Of a DNA stretch of 64,000 nt, positions 53,831 to 64,000 are shown piece after piece. How positions within the stretch are numbered: position 1 is the first letter of the stretch; each line of letters opens with the position of its first letter. The stretch is from Clitoria ternatea (Eukaryota > Streptophyta > Magnoliopsida > Fabales > Fabaceae), in contig CM075674.1 in NCBI GenBank assembly GCA_037962975.1, forward strand, positions 40,934,501 to 40,998,500, read 5' to 3'. The notes under the pieces are model-generated. The model saw only the letters and a program-made list of their open reading frames with translations. It searched no databases and had not been told where the DNA came from. A program made the position numbers and the translations under genes.

Positions 53831-55285
53831 CAGTCAACTAAGAAAACCGCAACAGTTACCAGCATAAATAGGGGGAAATTGCTAATGCCTTAAATGCAGA
53901 TACAGTCAAGGGAGACTTGGCCAAAAATTTAAAAAAAAAATGAAAAATGAAAAAATGAAAAGTAGAAGTCAAGCTTGAAGTCCAATGCACATACCAAGCA
54001 GGGAAAGCTGGTTACGTCCAGATCCGCGAGCAAGCTGTCATTTTCTGTATAAGGGGAACAAATGTCGTCAGGCCAAGAACTCGTATTCTTGTCATCATCA
54101 ACACCTCAACCCTAAGGAGTGCACCATTCCTCATACCTATGTAGCCAAGGAAATAGTCTGTCAGATTGAGTCGTTGCGTCATTAAGGGGATTAAAAAAAA
54201 ACAAAGAAAAAAAAACACAAAAGCAAAAAAAAAGAGGGCAAACAAAAGAAATGGAAAATGAAAAAAAATAAAAAAAAAGAAAAAACAAAAGGCCAGAATG
54301 ATGATTCAAGAGTAATTCTCTCTCCTTGGTGCCAAAAGACTCACCAATATTTCCTTGGGTACATGGCATAGGAGTGAAGTCTCCTATTTGAAGTGACATC
54401 AGTTTCCCAAAGGATCAAACTAAATTTGGAAAAGAATAGGCAGACTCAACTGGAGTGTGATCAGTTTCAACTTTTTACTGTAAAGGATGCAGCCTAAAAA
54501 TGAACAAGAACACATTATAAAGAAAGAAAAGAGCTCGCTAGGCTGAAAACCTGAAAGGGCAGCCTAGGCAAAAGTTAGAGCAACCCGGTGAGTTGAAAAC
54601 CTGAAAAGGCAGCTCAGGTAAAAATTAGGGTCAAGATTTCGGCAGAGTAACTAAGGTTTCCAATGCAAAACGTGCAAACTGAGGCATGTGGACCATGGTT
54701 AAACTACCCTCTCAAAGGCAGAGTTGAACGATGTACTTGAGGTCGTGACGTGAGATTAAGGTTCTCACTAGTCTCAGGAACTCACTGGAGGATCCTCGAA
54801 CCTTCCCTGTTTCTTCTGGCCTTGACCTGTCCTATGTAACTTCATTCCATCCCATCTATTTTCCCCATTGTCCATTCTCTGTATTCTGTTTGTCATACAT
54901 GAATAAAATTTATCCTTTTTCGATACGTGTTATGAATTGCATTAATCTGATAAAACATTGTGTTTTTATAAAAAATAAAATAAAAGAATGGTGAACATTT
55001 AAAGTCGTAAGGGGCAAGACGCTCCCACTACTTGACCTCGACAATCATCACAAAGACTCAGCCAGGCATGCGCTTCAAAGCTATGATCGCCTCTTGCATT
55101 CTCCTCTGTCCATGAGTTGTCCTAAGGGTCGCGGTTTCACAGGACCTACCCAGTTTTTGAACTTATCTTTGCACTACTTACCATTTTTTATGCAGGTTAT
55201 CTCACAGACAGTCATGCCAGGCATTAACACCTCAATCAAGTCCTTCAAGTCCCCTCCTCGAATCGCCTCAGAACTCCTTCCCTAA
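53831..55285 (+). other. Non-coding internal region of the gag-only element
   Basis: It includes A-rich runs (53930-53965 and 54180-54290). Two copies of a ~46-bp unit (GGCTGAAAACCTGAAAGGGC / GAGTTGAAAACCTGAAAAGG) lie near 54540-54630. The 66-codon frame at 53985-54185 is weakly gene-like but unrecognised. Confidence 0.6.
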
Positions 55286-55640
55286 ATCGCCAAAGTTGGC
55301 ACCTTTTAGTGTTTTCTTCTTCCATCGCCTAAGCAGACATCTTTAAAATCTCTCGCTCAACTCCAAAGTCAGCATCTCTCAAATTCTCATCCCCCTAGTG
55401 GAACCTTCCTCGCCAAAGTTGGCACTTCTCGGAACTCCATCCTTAGGTCGCCAAAGTTGGCACTTCTCAAAGTCTCCTCTTCAATCTCCAAAGCAAACAC
55501 CGTTCTAAGCCTCTTTCGCCAAAGTTGGCAATCTTCAAAGTCTCCCACTCAACTCCAAAATCAGCACCTCTCAAATTCTCATCCCCAGTGAAATCAATCG
55601 CCAAAGCTGGCACTTATCAAGATCTCTTCCCCAATGAATC
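55286..55640 (+). repeat. Array of GCCAAAGTTGGC hairpin units
   Basis: About nine diverged units of 30-45 bp, alternating forms such as TCGCCAAAGTTGGCACTTCT and CTCCAAAGTCAGCA...CTC. The 12-bp core is a self-complementary stem of five with a two-base centre. Confidence 0.8.
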
Positions 55641-55659
55641 CCAAACTTTCCATTCTCAA

Positions 55660-56400
55660 TCAAGAGGCAGTACCCGAATCACTAAATTCTTCCCCAGTAG
55701 AACTACACTTCCCAGACAAATTAAATTGGGGCATCACCCTAGATTCCCCCAAAGCCCTTTAGATCATGTCAAACTGGGGCATCTCCCCCAGGATGTTATT
55801 TTTTGTCAACCTAAGAGCAATACCCCACGCTCCCGGGAAGTTTAAGCCGGGACATCACTCGGGTCTCTCTCTGTCAAAAGGGAACGTACCCCAAGCTTCT
55901 TCAACCGCCCTAACTGGGGCATCACCCCATATCCTTCTCCCAGCCTTGAGGTGGTACCCCTAAATCTTTTAATCTTTCCAAAATTGAGGTATCACCCCAA
56001 ATCTCTCCTCCGTTCGAGGGGCAGTATCCCTAGCTCTTTCAGCTAGATTTTCCCCCATTTCTCTTCCTACCAATCAAGGAGCAGTTCCCTGAATCATCCA
56101 AGATAGCTTGAACTGGATCATCCCCAGATTTCTTTCCTTTAGTAAGCCCACCATACATCCCCAGTGGACCCTAGATTTTTTCTTCCAGTCAAGAAGCAGT
56201 TCCCTGAGATCCTTTCAATCTTCCTAACTGGGGCATCTCCCCCAGATTTCTTCTATTTTAGTCAAGGGGCAATTCCCCAAGATTCCTTCAAATCATCTCC
56301 AACTGGGGCACCCCAGGTTCACCCTCTTTCAGTCAAAGAGTAATTCCCCAAGAACCTTCAGTCATGTCAAACTGGGGCATCACCCTGAGCCTTTAGGTCC
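55660..56400 (+). repeat. Array of paired G4/C4 hairpin units
   Basis: About eight or nine units of roughly 75-95 bp each carry two hairpin-forming cores, one like GGGGCAGTACCCC or GGGGCAATTCCCC and one like CTGGGGCATCTCCCCCAG. Spacers are AT-rich (AATCTTTT and TTTCAAT types). Confidence 0.8.
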
Positions 56401-56403
56401 AGT

Positions 56404-56500
56404 AAGTTAATTTGGACGAGACGTCCTGTTAGCTCCCCCCAACCTTTACATTTCTTGCCAACAGTGAGTTAATTTGGATGAGACGTCCTGTTAGCTCCCC
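56404..56500 (+). repeat. Two copies of the ACGTC motif segment
   Basis: AGTTAATTTGGACGAGACGT followed by CCTGTTAGCTCCCC occurs twice, about 60 bp apart, directly before the 30-bp array. It resembles the LTR motif at 49576. Confidence 0.85.
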
Positions 56501-56580
56501 CAATCTCTGTATTTTCTGTCGACCGAGGGTCAACCCCACCCTTTACCTTCTTGTCGCTGATCAAATGGCACCTTTTACCT

Positions 56581-57502
56581 TTCCAGCTGCCTATCAAGGC
56601 ATCCTTTACTTTCCAGCCGCCTATCAAGGCATCCTTTATTTTCCAGCCGCCTATCAAGGCATCCTTTACTTTCCAGCCGCCTATCAAGGCATCCTTTACT
56701 TTCCAGCCGCCTATCAAGGCATCTTTTACTTTCCAGCCGCCTATCAAGGCATCCTTTATTTTCCAGCCGCCTATCAAGGCATCCTTTACTTTCCAGCCGC
56801 CTATCAAGGCATCCTTTACTTTCCAGCCGCCTATCAAGGCATCCTTTACTTTCCAGCCGCCTATCAAGGCATCCTTTATTTTCCAGCCGCCTATCAAGGC
56901 ATCCTTTATTTTCCAGCCGCCTATCAAGGCATCCTTTATTTTCCAGCCGCCTATCAAGGCATCCTTTATTTTCCAGCCGCCTATCAAGGCATTCTTTATT
57001 TTCCAGCCGCCTATCAAGGCATCCTTTATTTTCCAGCCGCCTATCAAGGCATCCTTTATTTTCCAGCCGTCTATCAAGGCATCCTTTATTTTCCAGCCAC
57101 CTATCAAGGCATCCTTTATTTTCCAGCCGCCTATCAAGGCGTCTTTTTCCAGCCGCCTATCAAGGTATCCTTTACTTTCCAGCCGCCTATCAAGGCATCC
57201 TTTACTTTCCAGCCGCCTATCAAGGCATCCTTTATTTTCCAGCCGCCTATCAAGGCATCCTTTATTTTCCAGCCGCCTATCAAGGCATCCTTTATTTTCC
57301 AGCCGCCTATCAAGGCATCCTTTTCCAGCCGCCTATCAAGGCATCCTTTATTTTCCAGCCGCCTATCAAGGCATCCTTTACTTTCCAGCCGCCTATCAAG
57401 GCATCCTTTACTTTCCAGCCGCCTATCAAGGCATCCTTTATTTTCCAGTCGCCTATCAAGGCGTCCTTTACTTTCCGTTCACCTATGCAGGCACCCTTTA
57501 CC
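56581..57502 (+). repeat. 30-bp minisatellite, about 31 units
   Basis: The unit starts TTCCAGCCGCCTATCAAGGC and ends ATCCTTTA(C/T)T. Eighteen units are exactly in step from 56581 to 57120. Two shortened units (25 and 26 bp, at 57121 and 57297) occur later. The last three units diverge. Units vary chiefly at one C/T position. Because 30 is a multiple of three and the unit lacks stops, long frames stay open on both strands. Confidence 0.97.
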
Positions 57503-57796
57503 TTCTAGTCTACCAGGGGTCAATCCCGATCTTCCCACTGAAAGAATTTTTCCCAGTCAATCCAGAGTTCAAAAAAAAAAACAAAAAAAAACAAAGAAAA
57601 AAGAGAGGAGAAAAGAAGAGAAACAGAAGTAGAGAATGCTCGTTTTTTTTAAGAAAAAGGTCACACTAACTCGCGATTGCCCACACCATCAGTTGCCATA
57701 CCGATCAAGAGGTCCCACTTGGCCCCCTACATCGGTGTTCATATCTTTACTTCCTTTTCACTTCAAAAACACAGAAGCTTCGTGTCTCTTTTGTGA

Positions 57797-57818
57797 AAAA
57801 GAAGTAAAGAGGGGCATC
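57797..57818 (+). other. Polypurine tract of the gag-only element
   Basis: AAAAAGAAGTAAAGAGGGGC lies immediately before the 3' LTR start at 57819 (separated by ATC). Confidence 0.85.
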
Positions 57819-60046
57819 TGTGAACACCTCTTTTTGTCCGGCCAATTGGTACAGTTCCATCCTTTTATGCGCATGGTTCATTTGAAAATTCATAACTCCT
57901 TCATACGATCTTTGATTTGCGCAAACCCAGTCTCTAAATTTTCGTAACAAAATTGTCTACGACTTTTGTGAAGACCTTGAAGGCTGAATCCTTACCAATT
58001 GGTACAGTTTTAATAATCTTCCTGGACTTGCTCCAGTTTCATGACTGCTCTGCACATCTTTAAGTAAAAATTCATATCTCCCTCATATGATACTGAAATG
58101 ACCCCATTCTTTTTTCTATGGCTCCATATCAAAGAGATCTACAAACTTCATGAAGGCCACAAAAGCTAATTCTCCACCCATTTTGCCCAGTGAATTTATT
58201 TTGCTTGCAAATGTATTTCCATCACACTCTGGAGGAGTTTTCATAGATGGGCCATATCTCCCTCGTTTCTTGATGAAAATTTTTGTGCCATATATCAAAT
58301 TAAAGCTAAGAGAAAGACCTACAAACTTCATGAAGGGCACAAAAGCTAATTCTCTACCCATTTTGCCCAGTGAATTTATTTTACATGCAAAGGTATTTTC
58401 GTCACACTCTGGAGCAGTTTTCATAGATGGGCCATATCTCCCTCGTTTCTTGATGAAAATTTTTGTGCCATATATCAAATTAAAGCTAAGAGAAAGATCT
58501 ACAACTTTCATGTTGGACTCTTTTTCAAATTTGGCACGCATCAGCCCTCAAATGCACGAGCAAGTTTGTGATGGTGGGTAAGGCACTAAAGATCATAATG
58601 GAGCACTAAGGATCATAATGGAGCACTAAAGCATCATAATGGGGCACTAAAGATCATAATGGAGCACTTAAGTTGATAATGGAGCACCATGGACTTGTTA
58701 ATTGGAGAGTGCACCTTCCATTACAAATTTTTTATGGCAATGGCTGCTTTTGCATTCCTATAAATAGGCACCATGAGCATTCATTCAAGGGGGATTCTTC
58801 ATTGAAGGCAATCAAGTCTTGGGAAGCCATTCGTTTCTCCTCTTCTTCTTCTCTGTTGCATTTCTTCTTCCAGCAAGTTTTTTTTCATTTCCGGCAAGTT
58901 TCTTTTCATTTCCAAGTTTTTCCATTTCCGGGTTAGTTTCTTTTCCAGATTATTATGTTCTTTTCTTTTCTTTACTTTTCTTTGTAGTTGTTATTATGTA
59001 GTTTCATTTCTTCTTCCAGCAAGTTTCTTTTCATTCCCAAGTTTTTTTTTATTTCCAGGTTATTTTTAATAAAGTATGCTATTATTAATAAAATAATAAA
59101 AAAAATAAAAAAAATAAAATAATAATAAAAAAAATAATAAGTAATAAGTTTTGCATATGTTTTATTTTCTAGCCTAAAAATTTCTATTTTTTAACCGTGT
59201 CGTACGGGAACACTTCCGTCTACATAATCTCCTTAGGATCCGTACATGTGCGAAGAACTTCGTCTTGTATGAGTTCCCCACCTCAAATAACTTCCATCAT
59301 CATGTTCCGAGTCAAAAAAGTATTTTTTCTCAGAACTACGTAACCCTGATTTCTTGATAATTCAAGAATACGTAGGAGCAGGACTTTAACTCCTGCCGGG
59401 CCCATCTTTTTTTATTTTTTTATTTTTTTGATTTATTTCCTTACTTTCATTTTTCTTTCATAAATGTTCTTCTTTTTGGTCGCTTCCGTGAAAATCAATT
59501 TAGACGTGACGTCTTGTTGATTTCCCCCTAGTTTTTGCTCAAGCCTCGCCATAATTCATAGGGAAGGGATACTTAGGACGAGACGTCCCGCTTATCTCTT
59601 TCCTATCCCTGTCTTTTTTTTTCGAGAATGTCTAATTTAGGCGTGACGCCTTATTAGCATTCTCTTCCCCTCTCTGTCTCATATCGAAGTCGAGTTTAAT
59701 CCGGATGAAACGTTCCATTGACCTCGCTTCGACATTCTATGTTTGTACAGTTCTCTACTCCATTCTATCATTTTCAAAATAAAAGGGAAGAAACCATGTT
59801 TTATTTAAGGCTATTTATATTGTGCTTTCAATCTTGGTACTGTCTTTGACAGGCGATGTAGGGTGCTAATACCTTCCCTACTCGTAATCGACTCCCGAAC
59901 TTGAATCTCAACTTTTAACCAGTGCTTTACTGAATTCAGTTTTTTCCCAATGTTTTTCCTATGAATAAAAACGTTGGTGGCGACTCCCTGTTTCATTCCA
60001 CCCCTTCTTTGTTTCTCGCCGCGCCGTCGCGATCCAGGTTGCGACA
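57819..60046 (+). repeat. 3' LTR of the gag-only element
   Basis: 2228 bp, nearly identical to 47823-50045. Differences seen include single substitutions (for example CCCGGTC/CCCAGTC, GCAAACG/GCAAAGG) and A-run lengths near 59100. TSD ACTAT follows at 60047-60051. Confidence 0.95.
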
Positions 60047-60098
60047 ACTATGTTTAAAGATAGTATTTTAATTAAGTTTTATGTTGTTTAGTTTAATT
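60047..60098 (+). mobile_element. TSD ACTAT and second segment of the copy B solo LTR
   Basis: 60047-60051 is the right TSD of the gag-only element. The following bases (GTTTAAAGATAGTATTTTAA) continue the solo LTR exactly where copy A reads TTTTAAAGATAGTATTTCAA. Confidence 0.9.
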
Positions 60099-60103
60099 AA
60101 AGT
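60099..60103. repeat. Target-site duplication AAAGT, left
   Basis: AAAGT here and at 61556-61560 flank the solo LTR. Copy A has the single uninterrupted AAAGTATTATATA. Confidence 0.92.
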
Positions 60104-61555
60104 TGTATTTGTATGTTGACACAGGTTTTGATGAATGACAAACAATTAAAGGAGATCAAGAAATTTAATTTATAAATACAAAGGATGTTGTACAATCAAT
60201 TAATCAAAAATCATGAAGATTAAGTTGATTCGATTCAAGAAATCAAGAATGGATGTTCCAGATCAAAAAGCATGCAAAAGATCATAAAAAATGGACTAAC
60301 ATGTATTAAAATGCATAAAGGCTTCAAAATTAAAAAGAATCAGCTAGGATCAAACCCAGGAATCGATTCACCTCATTGGGAATCGATTCCCACATTGAGA
60401 AGCAGCTAGGAATCGATTCAGGGGATAAGGAATCGATTCATCATCATGTTGTAAGCCAGGAATCGATTCAAAAATGCAAGAAATCGATTCATCATCATTT
60501 TTTAAGCTAGGAATCGATTCAACACAAGGAATCGATTCATATTACTTTTGTAAGCCAGGAATCGATTCCCCTTGCCAGGAATCGATTTACTCGATGTTTT
60601 TAGTGCAAAAATGAACTGGAAGAATCGATTCATAGTTGGAATCATGCGTTGAATTGTAACAGCCCAATTTTTTTATCGGTAATTAAACAGTGAAAAATTA
60701 AAGTTTCTTAGAAAAATAAGAAATAAATCCTAGAAAATAGGAAATTGAATTCTGAATATAAGGATATTTTTAGTCTGACTTAAAATGAAATTAAAAAAAA
60801 TGGAACGTAGAATAAAATAAAATAATAAATAAAATAAAAATCTTCTATAGTAAAATGCTACAGTAATTTGCTACAGTATACTTGCTACAATAAATTGCTA
60901 CAGTATCTGTCACATGAAAAATCTTACAACTTCTTAGAAAGGTAAATATTCTCAAGTGCTTCAATTTGTATATCCACTCTTTTGGAGAGTTATATTTGTA
61001 CACTTATACATCAAAAAGCCTAGAGTTTTGGGTTAGGGTTTCAACCTTGTAATTGTGAGATTGAGAGATTGGGTGGGGTACCCTTGTACTTGTGAGAATT
61101 AGGTTCTTGAGTGTGGGACACTAGGAAGCGGCGATTGCTCAAAGTTGTATCTCTAATCTTCAATAGTAGAAATCCTCTAAGTTGGTTGCTTAGAGGTGAG
61201 ACATACACCGGTGTGGTGGAACTCATATATATCGGTTTGCAAATCTCTCTTCCCTACACTCATTTAATTTGTGTACTTAAAATTGCTTGCTAAATATTTG
61301 TGTTTATAGTTTTATTAATTAAGAAACCTTATTAATTGTTTTCTTGAATATTACTTAAACCTTTTAAGTGAACTTACTTGCCATATATTAAGTGCTTATT
61401 ATTTTGTCTTGTGTATTATTTGGTATTACTTGTGATTAAATTTATTATCTTCAACGAGTATATTTATCAAAGAATTAATTTCAAAAACATTCTAAGTGAA
61501 ATTTTTAATACTCAATTCACCCCCCTCTTGAGTAATTGAGGCCACTTGGTTAACA
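60104..61555 (+). mobile_element. Sirevirus-type solo LTR, 1452 bp
   Basis: It starts TGTATTTGTATG, ends GGTTAACA, and has a perfect 5-bp TSD and no internal region, so it is a product of LTR-LTR recombination. Its 3' 550 bp match the reverse complement of the copia LTR at 8134 (TGAGTGTGGGACACTAGGAA, AGGTGAGACATACACCGG, TTCACCCCCCTCTTGAGTA), showing the same family in opposite orientation. The 5' part is diverged, with a different palindrome array and a block of GCTACAGTA repeats (60850-60910). Confidence 0.9.
60359..60632. repeat. GGAATCGATTCA palindrome array in the solo LTR
   Basis: Eleven copies around AATCGATT, mostly GGAATCGATTCA or GGAATCGATTCCC, spaced 15-45 bp. It stands where the related copia LTR has TAATCGATTA. 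Confidence 0.93.
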
Positions 61556-63049
61556 AAAGTATTATGTATATATGTTTCAATTTTCGTTTCTTTGTTTGTA
61601 TCTTGAGTGTCTTGTTTTGGTCATAACTTGGATTTTTGTGATCCAATTAGACTGATCTTGGAGCCTATGGAAAGCTAAGACAAAGTACTACATTATGATG
61701 ATCATATTTAGTTATTTTGCATCTAAAAATATTGAAGAAATGAAGCTTGAAGCAATCAGCTCATATGTGTCCCACTAGCATTGATATAGTTCACTAAAAT
61801 GCACATATGTTGAGGTGTAGATGTCTAAATAACCTTGATTCTTATGCCAAATTCTCAATAAGATAAAGATTTACAATGTTCATGTTGAAGATTTTGTGAA
61901 ATTAGGTCATTTTGAGGGTCACATTTGTCTTACAAAATGGAAAATATGAAAAGGAGAATAAATTTCAACACCACCATTGTTTTCTTTTGAATTATTGTAA
62001 TCATAAGCCTCACCAATGTTAGAAAAATGCATCAATGATTATAATATGCATATATAATGCCATTATACCTTGCCTATAAATAGATTCTTGAAGTTGTAAT
62101 GAAGACACAATAGATACATAATAAATACATGTTTAAGTTTTCATTATATCTATGTTTTTTCTTTAGTTTCTTAAGTTTTAGTTCTTCTTTCTCTTGCTTT
62201 ATTTTTTGCTCTATATTTTATTCCTCAAGTTATGATTTTCATTTCTCTTTCTCAATATGAAATAAGTTAATTTTATTATTTGTTATTTACTTTTATAATC
62301 AAAGTTGTAGTTAACTTAAATTTATCTTTCATTGTTTAAGATCATCATGAAAGCTTAATCTTTTAAAATCAACTCAAGACACTTAATTTTTCTTTATGTT
62401 AACTTTAAGTTCTCACTCTTAATATTTTGATTGAAGATAATTACTTTTCTTTGTTCCTCAGTCACTTGTGATAGTAGATTATTTATGTGTATAACCAATT
62501 TGTATACAATTAAACAATGTATAATCTAAAATGATGTTGGTTGATTAATAAATAATCAATTTCAGAACAAAGATTAAGTCGTAAATAAGAGATTTCTATT
62601 TAGTTTCTTAACTCAACCAAATTATGATTTTAAAGTTATCTTAGTAATTAAGAAGAATATATCGATTGATTATTCTTAGTAGTTCATTAATTTGATTCTA
62701 GAAGATTCTCTAGAATATAATAATTTAAGGATTCCCAGTGAATTAAGGTTAAGAAATTAATTATATTTAATCATATTTTAGATCAATGATTATTTGACTA
62801 AAGATTTATTAATTCTTTGGGTTGGTTGTTTCTAAATTTGATTTATCACCCACTCATAAAATTACTTTTCATATTATTATATAATTAGTTAGTTTTCCTT
62901 TCAATCTCAACTAGAACCCCCTCCCCTCCCCCTTTTGTTATCAAAATTGAGTGTACTTAATTTGACTAAGGTACTCGAGAAATCACTAAGGTTGCTTACC
63001 TTATACTACATTAATTTAACTTTTTATTTGACCTGATAAAGACGTGTGA
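61556..63049 (+). mobile_element. TSD AAAGT and third segment of the copy B solo LTR
   Basis: Collinear with 28128-29628 of copy A, including the TATA box (62075-62082) and the end ...GACGTGTGA. TSD GTCCA follows at 63050-63054. No gene. Confidence 0.85.
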
Positions 63050-63054
63050 GTCCA

Positions 63055-63480
63055 CCAATGAATCTTCTTTTTGGCTAACTTACGGGGTTGAGGCCCTGAT
63101 ACCGGTTGAGCTTTAAACATCATCCACCAAGGTATAACATTTTTCAACCTCTAATAATGATGAACACCTCTGGAATGAGCTAGATGTCAGAGAGCTCAAA
63201 GAGGAAGCTTTTGTTTGAGATTAGGCTATAAAAGCCAAGGCTGCTTCACGTTATAACAAGAAGGTCTCCCAAAGATGTTTTGAAGTTGGCGATTTTGTGC
63301 TACGCCATGCCACGTCAGTATTGGGAATAAATTTGCTCATCAAGGCAAGCTTGCGCCAACATGAGAAGGACCCTACCGTGTATTCGAGGTGATAGGCAAA
63401 GACACTACCACCTTAAGATGTTGGATGGAACTCCCATAAAGAACAAATGGAATATACATAATTTGAGAGTGTACTCTAGC
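63055..63480 (+). pseudogene. Tat-type integrase C-terminal part (copy B)
   Basis: Collinear with 29634-30060. It reads WLTYGVEALIPVEL and then YNKKVSQRCFEVGDFVLRH. Stops are present. Confidence 0.75.
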
Positions 63481-63798
63481 TAGTTGGATAACAATAATGT
63501 ACTCATTTTAATAACATGAATTTTTTTCCCAGAGGGTTTTCCTTAAGAAGATTTTAACAAGGCATGTCCCAACACATCTCAGATGTATATCCAGTATTTA
63601 ACAAAATTATTTGATGTTGAAATTTTTCCACTATCTATTATATTTCTGCTTGTATCAAGAAATTGGCCCAATGAGTGGCGAGGATTGGATCGTTTTAGAG
63701 GTCATATTGGACCCCAATAAGCGGAACCCCAGCCCCTTAAAAGGGATTGACTACTTGGCCCCAACGAGCGACGAGGATTGGATCTCTTTGAGACCATA
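63481..63798 (+). repeat. 3' non-coding region with GC-rich repeats (copy B)
   Basis: Collinear with 30061-30377; units around CCCCAA(T/C)(A/G)AGCG(G/A)(C/A)GAGG. No gene. Confidence 0.65.
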
Positions 63799-64000
63799 TG
63801 TAACAGCCCTGGTTTTTAGAGTAGGAACCCAAACCCTCAATAACCCTGAGAATGTTCTGTTGAGCCTTTAGGAGAGAGTTTAAGGCTTCGGCCTGATCCC
63901 TGAGTTATTCTAAGTATGAGAAAATAGGGAGAAAGGAAGTCAGTAGGATATTAAATAAGAGATACAACTGAGAAATGTAAAGGAATCTAGTACAAAGGTT
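63799..64000 (+). mobile_element. Start of the long LTR (copy B), running off the window
   Basis: TGTAACAGCCCTGG onward, collinear with 30378-30580. Copy B therefore continues past the end of the window. Confidence 0.8.

Larger units (their letters stand above)
47823..60046 (+). mobile_element. Complete gag-only Tat/Ogre-type retrotransposon, 12224 bp
   Basis: Near-identical LTRs (47823-50045 and 57819-60046), a PBS at 50048, a polypurine stretch before 57819 and a 5-bp TSD define a complete plus-strand element. It carries one long intact gag ORF, and only short scraps of pol. The rest of the internal region is non-coding tandem and hairpin arrays. It must therefore be non-autonomous, using protease, RT and integrase from a relative. 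By eye the LTRs differ at about 11 sites plus a few length changes in A runs (around 0.5%), so insertion is very recent. From memory, soybean has described autonomous/non-autonomous pairs of this general kind (SARE/SNRE). Confidence 0.93.

Noticed and set aside
56469..57669. Long ORFs of 222-384 codons on both strands across the 30-bp array
   Set aside because: They exist because the unit is 30 bp without stops in several frames. The encoded 10-residue periodic peptides differ by frame and have no independent support.

Overview
This is a transposon-dense, AT-rich piece of a plant nuclear genome. The element families (Athila-type and Tat-type Ty3/gypsy, a Sirevirus-type Ty1/copia, very long chromovirus-like LTRs, a CACTA fragment) and the short motifs in their LTRs look like those of a phaseoloid legume (soybean and relatives). 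That assignment rests on family resemblance recalled from memory, not on a database match. No tRNA, rRNA, CRISPR array or bacterial-type operon was seen. The only host gene material is a small cluster of type I (AGL62-like) MADS-box sequences.

Layout. 1-4485: 3' part of a very long LTR, a tRNA-iMet-type primer binding site (PBS), and the start of its internal region, cut off at about 4485. 4485-21037: a 3'-truncated Athila-type element on the minus strand. Its gag is split by a complete 9.9-kb Sirevirus-type copia element (8134-18066, minus strand, target-site duplication GTTGT). 21327-22765: a tail-to-tail MADS pair, made of a 3' fragment on + and a long ORF on -. 23481-24745: a small repeat, a strong hairpin and a minus-strand gypsy integrase scrap. 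24750-33143 (copy A): degenerate tandem arrays, an LTR fragment, a Tat-type pol remnant (RNase H and integrase) interrupted by a solo LTR, then a long LTR. 33989-38180: pieces of several LTRs and a CACTA end. 38185-42349: a second MADS pair (pseudogene plus C-terminal scrap) flanked by ~260-295 bp repeats. 42350-44665: another LTR. 44675-64000 (copy B): a second copy of the copy A compound, broken by two later insertions. These are a complete 12.2-kb gag-only Tat-type element (47823-60046, TSD ACTAT) and a Sirevirus-type solo LTR (60104-61555, TSD AAAGT).

The nesting gives a relative chronology. The Tat pol copy was hit by an Athila-like LTR (TSD GTCCA). The compound was then duplicated. Copy B later received the gag-only element, whose LTRs differ at roughly 0.5% of sites by eye, and the Sirevirus solo LTR. 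The complete Sirevirus in the Athila gag is older, at roughly 3% LTR divergence by eye.

The features most worth a second look are dense arrays of short palindromes. They occur in the LTRs of unrelated families (TAATCGATTA, GGAATCGATTCC, CCACGGCCAGTGG and GGACGAGACGTCC types). The gag-only element adds three consecutive tandem arrays in place of most of pol, including about 31 copies of a 30-bp unit.
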